This document shows, piece after piece, positions 1 through 6,780 of a stretch of 10,965 nt of DNA. The DNA is from CAYNQN01 sp964530525 (lineage in GTDB: Bacteria; Actinomycetota; Acidimicrobiia; Acidimicrobiales; Acidimicrobilacustridaceae), in contig CAZHBH010000068.1 of assembly GCA_964530525.1 (NCBI GenBank), positions 1-10,965 on the forward strand. Direction: 5' to 3'. The notes under the pieces are model-generated. The model was not told the DNA's origin and searched no databases. It worked only from the letters and a program-made list of their open reading frames with translations. The stretch's first letter is position 1. Each line of letters begins with the position of its first letter. The translations under genes and the position numbers were made by a program.

Positions 1-702
1 ATCGCTCCCGACGACACCACGTTCGCCTACCTGGAGGGGCGCCCCTTCGCTCCAACGGGGGCCGGCTGGGAGGCCGCACTCGACCACTGGCGGAGCCTCC
101 CCACCGACGAGAGGGCCACCTTCGACAAGGAGGTCACCCTCGACGCCTCGCAGATGGTTCCCTACGTTTCGTGGGGGACCAACCCGGGCCAGGTGGCCGA
201 GATCACCGCCTCGGTGCCCGACCCCGACTCGTTCGCCGAGCCCAGCGAGCGCGACGCCGCCCGTCGCGCCCTGGAGTACATGGGCCTCTCGGCGGGGACA
301 CCGCTGCGAGAGGTGGCCGTCGACACCGTGTTCATCGGGTCGTGCACCAACAGCCGCATCGAAGACCTGCGATCTGCAGCTGCCGTGGCAGAGGGCCGCA
401 GGGTCAAGGCCGGCCTGCGAGCGATGGTCGTCCCCGGCTCGTTCGAGGTGAAGGAGGCCGCCGAGGCCGAGGGCCTCGACAAGGTCTTCACCGCTGCCGG
501 GTTCGACTGGCGTGAGCCGGGGTGCTCGATGTGCCTGGCCATGAACCCCGACAAGCTCGCTCCCGGCGAGCGCGCCGCATCGACCAGCAACCGCAACTTC
601 GAGGGCCGGCAGGGCAAGGGTGGTCGAACCCACCTCGTGTCACCGGCTGTCGCCGCAGCCACCGCTGTCACGGGGACGCTCTCCACCCCCGCGGACCTCT
701 AG
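1..702 (+). CDS. leuC: 3-isopropylmalate dehydratase large subunit, C-terminal part (5' end outside window)
   Basis: This is the catalytic iron-sulfur subunit of isopropylmalate isomerase. With LeuD it converts 2-isopropylmalate to 3-isopropylmalate in cytosolic leucine synthesis. The frame is open from base 1, so the gene starts upstream; 233 codons are present against about 470 usual for the family. The fragment begins in the conserved DDTTFAYLEGRPFAP stretch and continues through TLDAS and WGTNPGQV. The three cysteines expected to hold the 4Fe-4S cluster are visible: one in FIGSCTNSR (fragment residue 115) and two in CSMC (175 and 178). The family ending, with STSNRNFEGRQG and VSPAVAAATA, is intact before TAG. 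The partner leuD lies about 400 bases away on the opposite strand, which is unusual because leuC and leuD normally form one operon. Identity is certain; the missing N-terminal half cannot be judged. Confidence 0.97.
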   Translation: MAPDDTTFAYLEGRPFAPTGAGWEAALDHWRSLPTDERATFDKEVTLDASQMVPYVSWGTNPGQVAEITASVPDPDSFAEPSERDAARRALEYMGLSAGTPLREVAVDTVFIGSCTNSRIEDLRSAAAVAEGRRVKAGLRAMVVPGSFEVKEAAEAEGLDKVFTAAGFDWREPGCSMCLAMNPDKLAPGERAASTSNRNFEGRQGKGGRTHLVSPAVAAATAVTGTLSTPADL

Positions 703-718
703 CACCGGCTCCGCACCT

Positions 719-739
719 CTCGACCCCGCCTCGGTCGAG
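719..739. terminator. Possible hairpin terminator after leuC
   Basis: Seventeen bases after the leuC stop, CTCGACC (719-725) pairs perfectly with GGTCGAG (733-739) across a 7-base loop. There is no T-run after it, so it is not a classical intrinsic terminator. GC-rich hairpins without U-tracts are nevertheless common at gene ends in high-GC actinomycetes. The same bases can also fold as GCCTC/GAGGC. Termination is inferred from position alone. Confidence 0.35.
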
Positions 740-793
740 GCCCACCCCAGCACCCACGGGTCGCCCCGCGCCGTGGGGAGCCCGCCGAGGGGG

Positions 794-813
794 CGATCAC
801 TCTTCGGTGATCG
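794..813. terminator. Perfect hairpin across the stop codon of the small membrane-protein gene; possible bidirectional terminator
   Basis: CGATCAC (794-800) and GTGATCG (807-813) form a perfect 7-bp stem with the 6-base loop TCTTCG. It spans the TGA stop (797-799) of the minus-strand gene and lies where leuC (+) and that gene (-) converge. A perfect inverted repeat folds in both transcripts, so one element could end both. No T-run follows on either side. The stem is plain in the sequence; its role is inferred. Confidence 0.4.
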
Positions 814-1030
814 TCTCCTCGACCACGATCTCCTCCACCACGACCTCCGGCTCCGGCGCGGTGCCGTTGTCGGCGGAGGGCGAGGGGTTGGAGTCGAGCG
901 GCGGCCACGGCTCCAGGGGCGTGTCGGCCATCTCGGGGGCGGCGGTGAGCTTCTTCACGGCCATGGCGATCCCGAAGCCGATGGCGGCGAGGATGCCCAG
1001 CTTGAACAGCAGGCGGAAGAATCTTTTCAT
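797..1030 (-). CDS. Small single-span membrane protein with acidic C-terminal tail, function unknown
   Basis: This is a 77-residue protein I cannot assign to a named family. It starts with a basic stretch (MKRFFRLLFK), then one hydrophobic span at about residues 8-25, then a Lys-Lys pair at 26-27. Next come a Pro-rich segment with a WPPL motif (42-45) and a very acidic tail (60-77). The tail holds two copies of Val-Val-Glu-Glu-(Ile/Thr) at 64-73, from a 15-base tandem repeat. The ATG has an excellent ribosome site, GGAGG with 6 bases of spacing, and a TAGCGT element lies 42 bases upstream, so the gene probably has its own promoter. Basic residues flank the span on both sides, so topology is uncertain; an outside acidic tail is my guess. 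It lies between leuD (70 bases upstream) and the convergent leuC. I am confident that it is a gene, not what it does. Confidence 0.8.
   Translation of the reverse strand: MKRFFRLLFKLGILAAIGFGIAMAVKKLTAAPEMADTPLEPWPPLDSNPSPSADNGTAPEPEVVVEEIVVEETITEE
812..841 (-). repeat. 15-bp tandem repeat encoding a Val-Val-Glu-Glu-X repeat
   Basis: Two adjacent 15-base units (827-841 and 812-826) match at 12 of 15 positions and encode VVEEI and VVEET in the acidic tail of the small membrane protein. This looks like a small in-frame duplication that made part of the tail. Confidence 0.6.
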
Positions 1031-1072
1031 CGGGAACCTCCGGCGGGGGGAGAGAGATCTGCTTTCAGTGAC

Positions 1073-1078
1073 ACGCTA
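1073..1078 (-). promoter_or_regulatory. Candidate -10 element for the small membrane-protein gene
   Basis: On the minus strand TAGCGT fits the actinomycete TAnnnT -10 pattern. It lies 42 bases before the ATG at 1030, giving a leader of roughly 35 bases that contains the strong GGAGG. No good -35 is visible at 16-18 bases. The same hexamer is seen before serC and before the SCP2-like/PhyH gene. Confidence 0.4.
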
Positions 1079-1100
1079 GAGCAAGGCGGGAAGGGCCGCG

Positions 1101-1700
1101 TCAGGCCTGGGAGGTCGACGGCAGCCACGAGGGCCGACGTTCCTCGTACGCGGATATCTCCGCCTCGTGGGCGAGCGTTATGCCGATGTCGTCGAGCCCG
1201 TGCAGGAACCGGTGCCGGGTCGCGTCGTCGAGCGGGAAGCTGGTCTCCAGGTCGATGCCCGGCGCCGAGAGCGTGCGAGCCTCCACGTCGATCGTGATCT
1301 CGAGCGCGGGATCGGCTTCCACCGCTTCTAGGAGCCGCTGGGCGACGTCTGGGTCGACCGAGACCGGGACGAGGCCGTTCTTGGTCGCGTTGTTGCGGAA
1401 GATGTCGCCGAACCTGGGTGAGACCACCGCAGAGAAGCCGTAGTCGACGATCGCCCAGACGGCGTGCTCGCGCGACGAGCCGGTCCCGAAGTTGGGCCCC
1501 GCCACCAGGATGGTCGCGCCACCGAACTGCGGGAGGTTGAGCACGAACTCGGGGTCTTCGCGCCACTCCGAGAACAACCCACGACCGAACCCGGTGCGCT
1601 CCACCCGCTTGAGCCAGTCGCTCGGGATGATCTGGTCGGTGTCCACATCGGAGCGATCGAGGGGCACGGCCGTTCCGGTGATCTTCCTCACGGGATCCAT
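1101..1700 (-). CDS. leuD: 3-isopropylmalate dehydratase small subunit
   Basis: This is the small subunit of isopropylmalate isomerase, which closes the LeuC active site and carries substrate-recognition residues. It has 199 residues, the normal length for the family. Family signatures appear in order: VPLDRSDVDTDQIIP near the N-terminus (12-26), the region around FGRGLFSEWRED (38-49), GPNFGTGSSREHA (68-80) and the FGDIFRNNATKNGL block (97-110). The ATG lies 12 bases after the serA stop, and GAGGA, directly after that TGA, is 7 bases from the ATG. The gene is therefore almost certainly co-transcribed, and probably translationally coupled, with serA. Its partner subunit LeuC is encoded on the other strand and cannot share this transcript, so the two subunits must be balanced from separate promoters. 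Identity is certain. Confidence 0.97.
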   Translation of the reverse strand: MDPVRKITGTAVPLDRSDVDTDQIIPSDWLKRVERTGFGRGLFSEWREDPEFVLNLPQFGGATILVAGPNFGTGSSREHAVWAIVDYGFSAVVSPRFGDIFRNNATKNGLVPVSVDPDVAQRLLEAVEADPALEITIDVEARTLSAPGIDLETSFPLDDATRHRFLHGLDDIGITLAHEAEISAYEERRPSWLPSTSQA

Positions 1701-1712
1701 GCTTCGATCCTC

Positions 1713-3293
1713 TCAGACCAGGTCGATCGCGTGCACGGAGACGATCCCGTCGGTGCTCTCCAGCCGCTGTTGCACCTCTTCGGGCACCGGCACCGCAGTG
1801 GAGAGCACCATGAGGGCGGACTCCCCGGTGGGGGCCTGACCCACGTCCATGTCGGCGATGTTCACTCCGGCCTCCCCCAGGGCCTGCCCGACGGCACCGA
1901 TCATCCCGGGCCGATCGTCGTTGCGCACCACCAGCATGTGACGCGCTGGCGGGACGTCGACGGTGTGGTCGTCCACCAAGACGATGCGCGGCTCGCCGCG
2001 CAGGCCCACCAGCGTGCCGGCCAGCACGTGCTCGGCGCCTCTCACCGTGATCAGGTTGACGTAGTCGTGAGCAGTGGTCGACGAGGTCTCACGCACCTCG
2101 ATGCCGGCGGCGGCAGCCAGCTCGGGCGCGTTCACGTACGAGACGGGGTCCTCGCTGATGCGGCCGAAGAAGCCCTTCAACAACGAGAGAGTGAGGATGC
2201 GGGTGTCGTACCCGGCGATCTGGCCCTGGTACTCCACCTGCACCTCGGTGCCCGCCTGGTGCCCGGCGCCACCGGACAGCGAGGCGAAGATCTGGCCCAG
2301 CCTCTCGGCCATCGGAAGGAAGGGCCGCACCACGTCAGAGGCCTCGGCGGCGCTCACGTTGACGGCGAACGGCACGAAGTCACCGGCCAGGGCCAGGCCG
2401 ACCTGCTCGGCGATGGTGTCGCCCGCCTTGTCCTGCGCTTCGCGCGTGCTGGCCCCGAGGTGCGGGGTCACCACCACGCCCGGGAGCCCGAACAGAGGCG
2501 AGTCGGTGCACGGTTCGGTCACGAAGACGTCGAGGGCGGCACCGCCCACCCTGCCCTCGGTGATCGCATCGGCGAGCGCCTGCTCGTCGACGATCCCGCC
2601 GCGTGCCACGTTGACGATGCGGATGCCGGGCTTGGCGCTCGCGAGCAGCTCGGCACCGATCATCCCGACGGTCTCGGGTGTCTTGGCCAGGTGGAGGGTG
2701 ACGAAGTCCGCGGTGGCCATCAACGACGGGAGGTCCGTCATCTCCACGCTCATCTGCCTGGCTCGGTCGGCCGACACGAAGGGGTCGTAGGCGACGATCC
2801 TCATGCCGAAGGCCGACGCCCTCTGCGCCACGAGCTTGCCTATGCGGCCCAAGCCGACGATGCCGAGCGTCTTGTCGGCCAGCTCCACTCCCGTCCAGCG
2901 TGAGCGCTCCCAGCGACCCTCCACCAGCGCTGCGTGGGCCTGCGGGATGTTGCGCGCCTGGGCGAGCAGGAGGGCCATCGTGTGCTCGGCAGCCGAGAGG
3001 GCGTTGGACTGCGGGGCGTTGACGACCATCACCCCGCGGGCCGTCGCCGCCTGGACGTCGACGTTGTCCAGGCCGATGCCGGCCCTGCCCACCACCACCA
3101 GCTCGCTTCCCGCCTCCAGCACCTCCGCAGTCACCTGGGTGGCGGAGCGGATGATCAGCGCGCTCGCTCCCTTCACGAGCCCCAGGAGCTCCTCGGACGT
3201 GGGAGACAGCTGCACGTCGACCTCGTGCCCCGCGGCTCGTAGCTCGTCGAGGCCTCCCTCTGCGATCTGCTCTGTGACGAGGATGCGGGCCAT
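1713..3293 (-). CDS. serA: D-3-phosphoglycerate dehydrogenase, long form with ASB and ACT domains
   Basis: This enzyme oxidises 3-phosphoglycerate to 3-phosphohydroxypyruvate with NAD, the first and usually serine-inhibited step of serine synthesis. From the chosen ATG (MARILVTEQ) it has 526 residues, matching the long actinobacterial form. An N-terminal substrate domain is followed by the Rossmann motif GLGRIG (147-152), with Asp170 in the place that favours NAD. The catalytic trio is Arg231 (ARGG), Glu260 (VTEP) and His278 (TPHLG). An allosteric substrate-binding (ASB) domain follows (about 315-445), then a C-terminal ACT domain (about 453-526) with NDDRPGMIG, the expected serine sensor. 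The frame stays open to 3419, but that extra segment overlaps the upstream peptidase gene and is unlike the family. The chosen start has AGGA about ten bases before it. leuD follows after 12 bases. The preceding gap of 67 bases has only a weak promoter-like match. Confidence 0.96.
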   Translation of the reverse strand: MARILVTEQIAEGGLDELRAAGHEVDVQLSPTSEELLGLVKGASALIIRSATQVTAEVLEAGSELVVVGRAGIGLDNVDVQAATARGVMVVNAPQSNALSAAEHTMALLLAQARNIPQAHAALVEGRWERSRWTGVELADKTLGIVGLGRIGKLVAQRASAFGMRIVAYDPFVSADRARQMSVEMTDLPSLMATADFVTLHLAKTPETVGMIGAELLASAKPGIRIVNVARGGIVDEQALADAITEGRVGGAALDVFVTEPCTDSPLFGLPGVVVTPHLGASTREAQDKAGDTIAEQVGLALAGDFVPFAVNVSAAEASDVVRPFLPMAERLGQIFASLSGGAGHQAGTEVQVEYQGQIAGYDTRILTLSLLKGFFGRISEDPVSYVNAPELAAAAGIEVRETSSTTAHDYVNLITVRGAEHVLAGTLVGLRGEPRIVLVDDHTVDVPPARHMLVVRNDDRPGMIGAVGQALGEAGVNIADMDVGQAPTGESALMVLSTAVPVPEEVQQRLESTDGIVSVHAIDLV

Positions 3294-3360
3294 TGCCTCA
3301 TCCTGACTTCCGGCGCTCACGGCCGCCAATGCGAAGGGTTCCCAGTTCCGTTCGCCACCA

Positions 3361-5391
3361 CTAGAGACCCTCGATGGGGATCGGCTCCAGCTCGTCAGCC
3401 GGCGTGAAGCCCAGCACACGGCCGTAGAAGTAGAGCTCGGCGGTGAGCACCCGCAGGATCGACGACGCCTGGCGGAACCCGTGCTGCTCCCCCTCGAAGA
3501 GCAGGTAGGAGAACGGGATCCCCTTGTCCCGAAGCACGCGCACCATCGACTCGGCCTGGGAAGGGGGCACCACGGCGTCCTCGGAGCCCTGGAAGACGAT
3601 GAGGGGGCACGAGAGCCGGTCGGCGTGGTGGATCGGGGATCGTGCCTCGTAGGTGGCTCGCTCCTCCGGGTAGGGACCCACCAGGCCGTCCAGGTAGCGG
3701 GACTCGAACTTGTGGGTGTCGCGCGCCAGCGCCTCCAGGTCGCTGATCCCGTAGAGGCTCGCCCCGGCCGCGAAGTCGTCGCGGGACGTGAGCGCCGAGA
3801 GGGTCGTGAGGCCGCCCGCGCTCGAGCCCCTGATGGCGAGGCGCTCCGGATCTGCCTCGCCGCGGGCGGCGAGGTGCCGGGCCGCGGCCGCGCAGTCCTC
3901 GACGTCGTCGATCCCCCAACGGCCGTCGAGCATCCGCCGGTAGGCCCGACCGAACCCGCTGCTGCCCCTGTAGTTCACGTCGACGACGGCGAGACCCCTC
4001 GACGTCCAGTACTGGATGGTCAGGTTCAGCTGTGGGCGCGCTGAGCTGGTCGGCCCGCCGTGGCTGATCACCACCAGCGGGGGCGCCTCCCCTTCCGGTC
4101 CCCTGGCCCTCGGGTTGGTCGGCCTGTAGAACAGCGCGTGGGCCGTCGCTCCATCTGCGCCGTCGGCGCCCGGCGACGTCGGGAACGTGATCGGCTCCGG
4201 GAGGGAGAACCACTCCGGTGCGATCCCCAGGTCGCGGGCGGGCCGCAGCGCAGCGAGCCCGGCCTCCCGCGGATCCGCCGGGACGTCCAGCACCACGATC
4301 TCCGGCTCCCGGTCGGGCGATCCCGCCAGGGCCAGGGCGCCACCGCCGAAGGAGCGCAGCGAGGACCACGACGTGTAGCGGGTGGGGATCTGGGTGAGGG
4401 TCAACCCGTCGGCGTCGACGACCCCGAGGTGGTCGATCCCGGCCTTCGTGAGCGCCACGAGGATGCGCCCGTCCGCCAGCGGTGCGTAGCGCGACATCCC
4501 GAAGACCCACTGGGGCGTCCCGATGTCGGCGTCCACGGGTCCCAGGGGTCGGGGCACCGGCAGCGAGGTTTCCGAGCCGAGCCCGACCTCTCCTGCCGCC
4601 ACGCGGTAGAGGTTCCACCAGCCGCTGCGGTCGCTCACGAACAGCAGGTCGCCGCCGGGCATCCACGAAGGTTGGAAGATCGACTCATCGGGACCGCCCG
4701 CGATCCGACGGGGGTTGGTGAGCGAGATGGCGTCGCGGTCGTCGGCCAGGTCGGCCACCCACAGCTGGGTCCCGTCCCAGGGCATGTTGGGGTGGTCCCA
4801 CTGCAGCCAGCAAAGCTTCCGCCCGTCGGGGCTGGGACGAGGATCTGAGACGAAGTCGGGCCCCGTGACGATCACGACGGGCTCGCCGCCGTCGTGGGCG
4901 GGCACGGCCACCAGTTCGTTGCTGGGCTCCGTGCCGTCGTCGTGGTGCAGCTCGCGCACGCACACCACCCACCGGCCATCCGCTGTCACCCGCCCGTCGG
5001 CGAACCGAGCCGAGCCGGGGTGGGGGGGCTCGGGGGTGAGGGGCCGCGGTGCGGCTCCGGCGTCGAGCCGGTAGAGGCGCTGGTCCGGCCCGTTGACGAA
5101 GAACAGCGCATCGTCGTGCAGCCACCACGCCCCGCCCCCGTACTCGTGCACACCGGTGCGGGCCGAGAAGCCTTCCGGAAGGACGTCGACCAGCTGGCCT
5201 CCAGGCCGATGGCGGACGATCGCCACCCGCCCGCCCTCCGATGGCCGCATCTCGGACCACCAGGCGTCGTCGAGGCCCGCCACGACCTCGCCCACCGAGC
5301 TTGCGCGCTCCACGATCAACTCGGCCGTGAGCGGCGAGGGCCACGAGCCGTACGGCATCTCCGGGGCGGGCTTTGCGAGGTCGGTCGGCAT
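3361..5391 (-). CDS. S9 family serine peptidase (prolyl oligopeptidase / acylaminoacyl-peptidase type)
   Basis: This is a cytosolic alpha/beta-hydrolase peptidase of 676 residues with no signal peptide. Residues 1 to about 400 show the WxSDRSG- and SPDGRKL-type blade motifs of a beta-propeller, which in this family limits access to small peptides. The C-terminal catalytic domain has the oxyanion motif HGGPTS (444-449) and the nucleophile elbow GSSAG with Ser524. Asp605 (GSEDAVVPP) and His637 (EQHGF) complete the triad, so the enzyme looks active. The exact substrate (dipeptides, acylated or oxidised peptides) cannot be read from sequence. The ATG lacks a ribosome site, but TAGCCT lies 7 bases before it, fitting a leaderless transcript. 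A second Met at residue 12 is a weaker option. The gene sits between an aminotransferase and serA on the same strand without a clear pathway link; a role in peptide recycling is inference. Confidence 0.93.
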   Translation of the reverse strand: MPTDLAKPAPEMPYGSWPSPLTAELIVERASSVGEVVAGLDDAWWSEMRPSEGGRVAIVRHRPGGQLVDVLPEGFSARTGVHEYGGGAWWLHDDALFFVNGPDQRLYRLDAGAAPRPLTPEPPHPGSARFADGRVTADGRWVVCVRELHHDDGTEPSNELVAVPAHDGGEPVVIVTGPDFVSDPRPSPDGRKLCWLQWDHPNMPWDGTQLWVADLADDRDAISLTNPRRIAGGPDESIFQPSWMPGGDLLFVSDRSGWWNLYRVAAGEVGLGSETSLPVPRPLGPVDADIGTPQWVFGMSRYAPLADGRILVALTKAGIDHLGVVDADGLTLTQIPTRYTSWSSLRSFGGGALALAGSPDREPEIVVLDVPADPREAGLAALRPARDLGIAPEWFSLPEPITFPTSPGADGADGATAHALFYRPTNPRARGPEGEAPPLVVISHGGPTSSARPQLNLTIQYWTSRGLAVVDVNYRGSSGFGRAYRRMLDGRWGIDDVEDCAAAARHLAARGEADPERLAIRGSSAGGLTTLSALTSRDDFAAGASLYGISDLEALARDTHKFESRYLDGLVGPYPEERATYEARSPIHHADRLSCPLIVFQGSEDAVVPPSQAESMVRVLRDKGIPFSYLLFEGEQHGFRQASSILRVLTAELYFYGRVLGFTPADELEPIPIEGL

Positions 5392-5398
5392 GGCTGGC

Positions 5399-5404
5399 AG
5401 GCTA
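5399..5404 (-). promoter_or_regulatory. Candidate leaderless -10 element for the S9 peptidase
   Basis: On the minus strand TAGCCT (TAnnnT pattern) ends 7 bases before the ATG at 5391, which would place the transcript start at or next to the start codon. That fits the missing ribosome site. No convincing -35 is present. Confidence 0.3.
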
Positions 5405-5449
5405 CAAACCGGCGCCCCGCTCGACCGCGTCGGACCGCGCGGGTCTGGG

Positions 5450-5478
5450 GCCGACGACGAAGAGCTTCCCCCGTCGGC
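5450..5478. terminator. Possible hairpin between the aminotransferase and the S9 peptidase
   Basis: GCCGACG (5450-5456) pairs with CGTCGGC (5472-5478) around a 15-base loop. It lies in the 114-base gap after the aminotransferase stop and before the peptidase start. There is no T-run. It could separate the two transcripts or be chance pairing in GC-rich DNA. Confidence 0.25.
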
Positions 5479-5505
5479 AGCCGGGGGGTCGTGCGTCGGC
5501 GCGGC

Positions 5506-6714
5506 CTAGGCGGTGCCCGACACGAGCCGGCCGATCCGCTCGACGCCCTCCACGAGGTCGTCGTCTGCGAGGGCGAAGGAGAGCCTTGCGTACCCGGGCG
5601 CCCCGAACGCCTCACCGGGGACGATCGCCACCTTCGCCTCGTCCAGGACGACCTCCGCCAGCTCGAGCGTCGTGGAAGGGCGCCTTCCGCCCAGGTCACG
5701 GCCCAGCACCCCCTCGAAAGACGGGAAGGCGTAGAAAGCGCCCTGGGGCTCCATGCAGGTCACACCCGGGATCGCGTTGAGCATCTCGTGCATCTTCGCT
5801 GCCCGGGCCTCGAACACCGCCCGCATCTCGACCACCGCGTCGAGGTCGCCGGCCACCGCCGCCAGCGCCGCCCGCTGCGACACGTTGGCGACGTTCGACG
5901 TGGAGTGCGACTGCAGGTTGGTGGCAGCCAGGGTCACGTCGGCCGGCCCGATCATCCACCCCACGCGCCAGCCCGTCATCGCGTAGGTCTTGGCCACGCC
6001 GTTCACCACCACGCAGCGATCTGCGAGCTCTGGCACCAGGCCAGGCATGGAGGTGAACCGGTTCTCACCGTAGGTGAGGTGCTCGTAGATCTCGTCCGTG
6101 ATCACCCACAAGCCGTTCTCCAGAGCCCACTCCCCGATGGCGCGCACCTCATCGGGGGGGTACACGGCACCGGTCGGGTTCGATGGCGACACGAACACCA
6201 GCACCTTCGTGGCCGGGGTCCTGGCCGCCTCGAGCTGGTCCACCGTCACCCGGAACCCGTCGCCCTCTCGGGTCGGCAGGGGGACCGTCACCCCTCCGGC
6301 GAGGGCCACCGGCTCGGGGTACGTGGTCCAGTAGGGGGCAGGCAGGAGGACCTCGTCACCAGGGTTCAGCAGCGTGGCGCAAGCCGTGTACACCGCGTGC
6401 TTCCCGCCGTTGGTCACCAGCACCTGGCCGGGGAGCACCTCGTATGCCGAGTCCCGAAGGGTCTTGGCGGCGATCGCCTCCCTCAGCTCGGGCAGGCCGC
6501 CAGCCGGCGTGTAGCGGTGGTTGCGCTCGTCGCGGCACGCCTCGACCGCTGCTTCCACGATGTGCTCGGGCGTCGGGAAGTCGGGCTCGCCCGCCCCGAA
6601 GCCGATGACGGGCTCCCCGGCGGCCTTGAGCGCCTTGGCCCTGGCGTCGACGGCGAGGGTCGCCGATTCGGTGATCGCGGCCACCCTCCGTGAGAGTCGC
6701 TCCTTCTCGCTCAC
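5506..6714 (-). CDS. aspC: Class I pyridoxal-phosphate aminotransferase, aspartate aminotransferase type
   Basis: This enzyme transfers the amino group between aspartate and 2-oxoglutarate with pyridoxal phosphate; some relatives also use aromatic or prephenate substrates. Numbering from an ATG at 6726, the fold-type I landmarks are all present: GAGEPDFPTP (44-53), SNPTG with Asn183, Asp211 in DEIY, the cofactor lysine Lys246 in GVAKTYAMTGWRVGW, and the substrate-carboxylate arginine Arg381 in ARLSF. I prefer the GTG at 6714, giving 402 residues, because AGGAG sits 4 bases before it and the protein then begins SEKERLSRR, which resembles relatives. The in-frame ATG at 6726 has only AGG abutting it. 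serC diverges after a 66-base gap. As glutamate/2-oxoglutarate exchange is shared with serC and branched-chain transamination, it fits the neighbourhood. The family is certain; the symbol and exact substrate are less so. Confidence 0.93.
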   Translation of the reverse strand: MSEKERLSRRVAAITESATLAVDARAKALKAAGEPVIGFGAGEPDFPTPEHIVEAAVEACRDERNHRYTPAGGLPELREAIAAKTLRDSAYEVLPGQVLVTNGGKHAVYTACATLLNPGDEVLLPAPYWTTYPEPVALAGGVTVPLPTREGDGFRVTVDQLEAARTPATKVLVFVSPSNPTGAVYPPDEVRAIGEWALENGLWVITDEIYEHLTYGENRFTSMPGLVPELADRCVVVNGVAKTYAMTGWRVGWMIGPADVTLAATNLQSHSTSNVANVSQRAALAAVAGDLDAVVEMRAVFEARAAKMHEMLNAIPGVTCMEPQGAFYAFPSFEGVLGRDLGGRRPSTTLELAEVVLDEAKVAIVPGEAFGAPGYARLSFALADDDLVEGVERIGRLVSGTA

Positions 6715-6766
6715 TGCTCTCCTCATCCTGCCCGTCTAGCCGGAACGGGGCCGATCCGGCGAAAGG

Positions 6767-6772
6767 TAGCGT
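6767..6772 (+). promoter_or_regulatory. serC: Candidate leaderless -10 element for serC
   Basis: TAGCGT sits 8 bases before the serC ATG at 6781. No purine-rich ribosome site lies in between, so a leaderless transcript is the simplest reading. No consensus -35 is visible at the expected distance. The 9-base string GTAGCGTGG recurs as -10 region of the next gene downstream. Confidence 0.45.
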
Positions 6773-6780
6773 GGCACACG

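Noticed and set aside
1464..2903. Open frame of 479 codons on the plus strand opposite leuD and serA
   Set aside because: It lies wholly antisense to two certain genes, is rich in His, Arg and Gly as expected of a high-GC shadow frame, and shows no recognisable family motif.
3294..3360. Promoter directly before serA (TTGGCG, 18 bases, CAGGAT)
   Set aside because: Only 4 of 6 and 3 of 6 matches, and the -10 candidate coincides with the ribosome-site region; too weak to list as a feature.
3294..3419. Longer serA with 42 more N-terminal residues
   Set aside because: The extension would overlap the 3' end of the S9 gene, does not resemble SerA, and the internal ATG at 3293 gives the normal family start and length.
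4894..6693. Open frame of 599 codons on the plus strand opposite the S9 peptidase and aminotransferase
   Set aside because: It spans two well-supported genes and their gap, has shadow-type composition, and no domain is recognisable.
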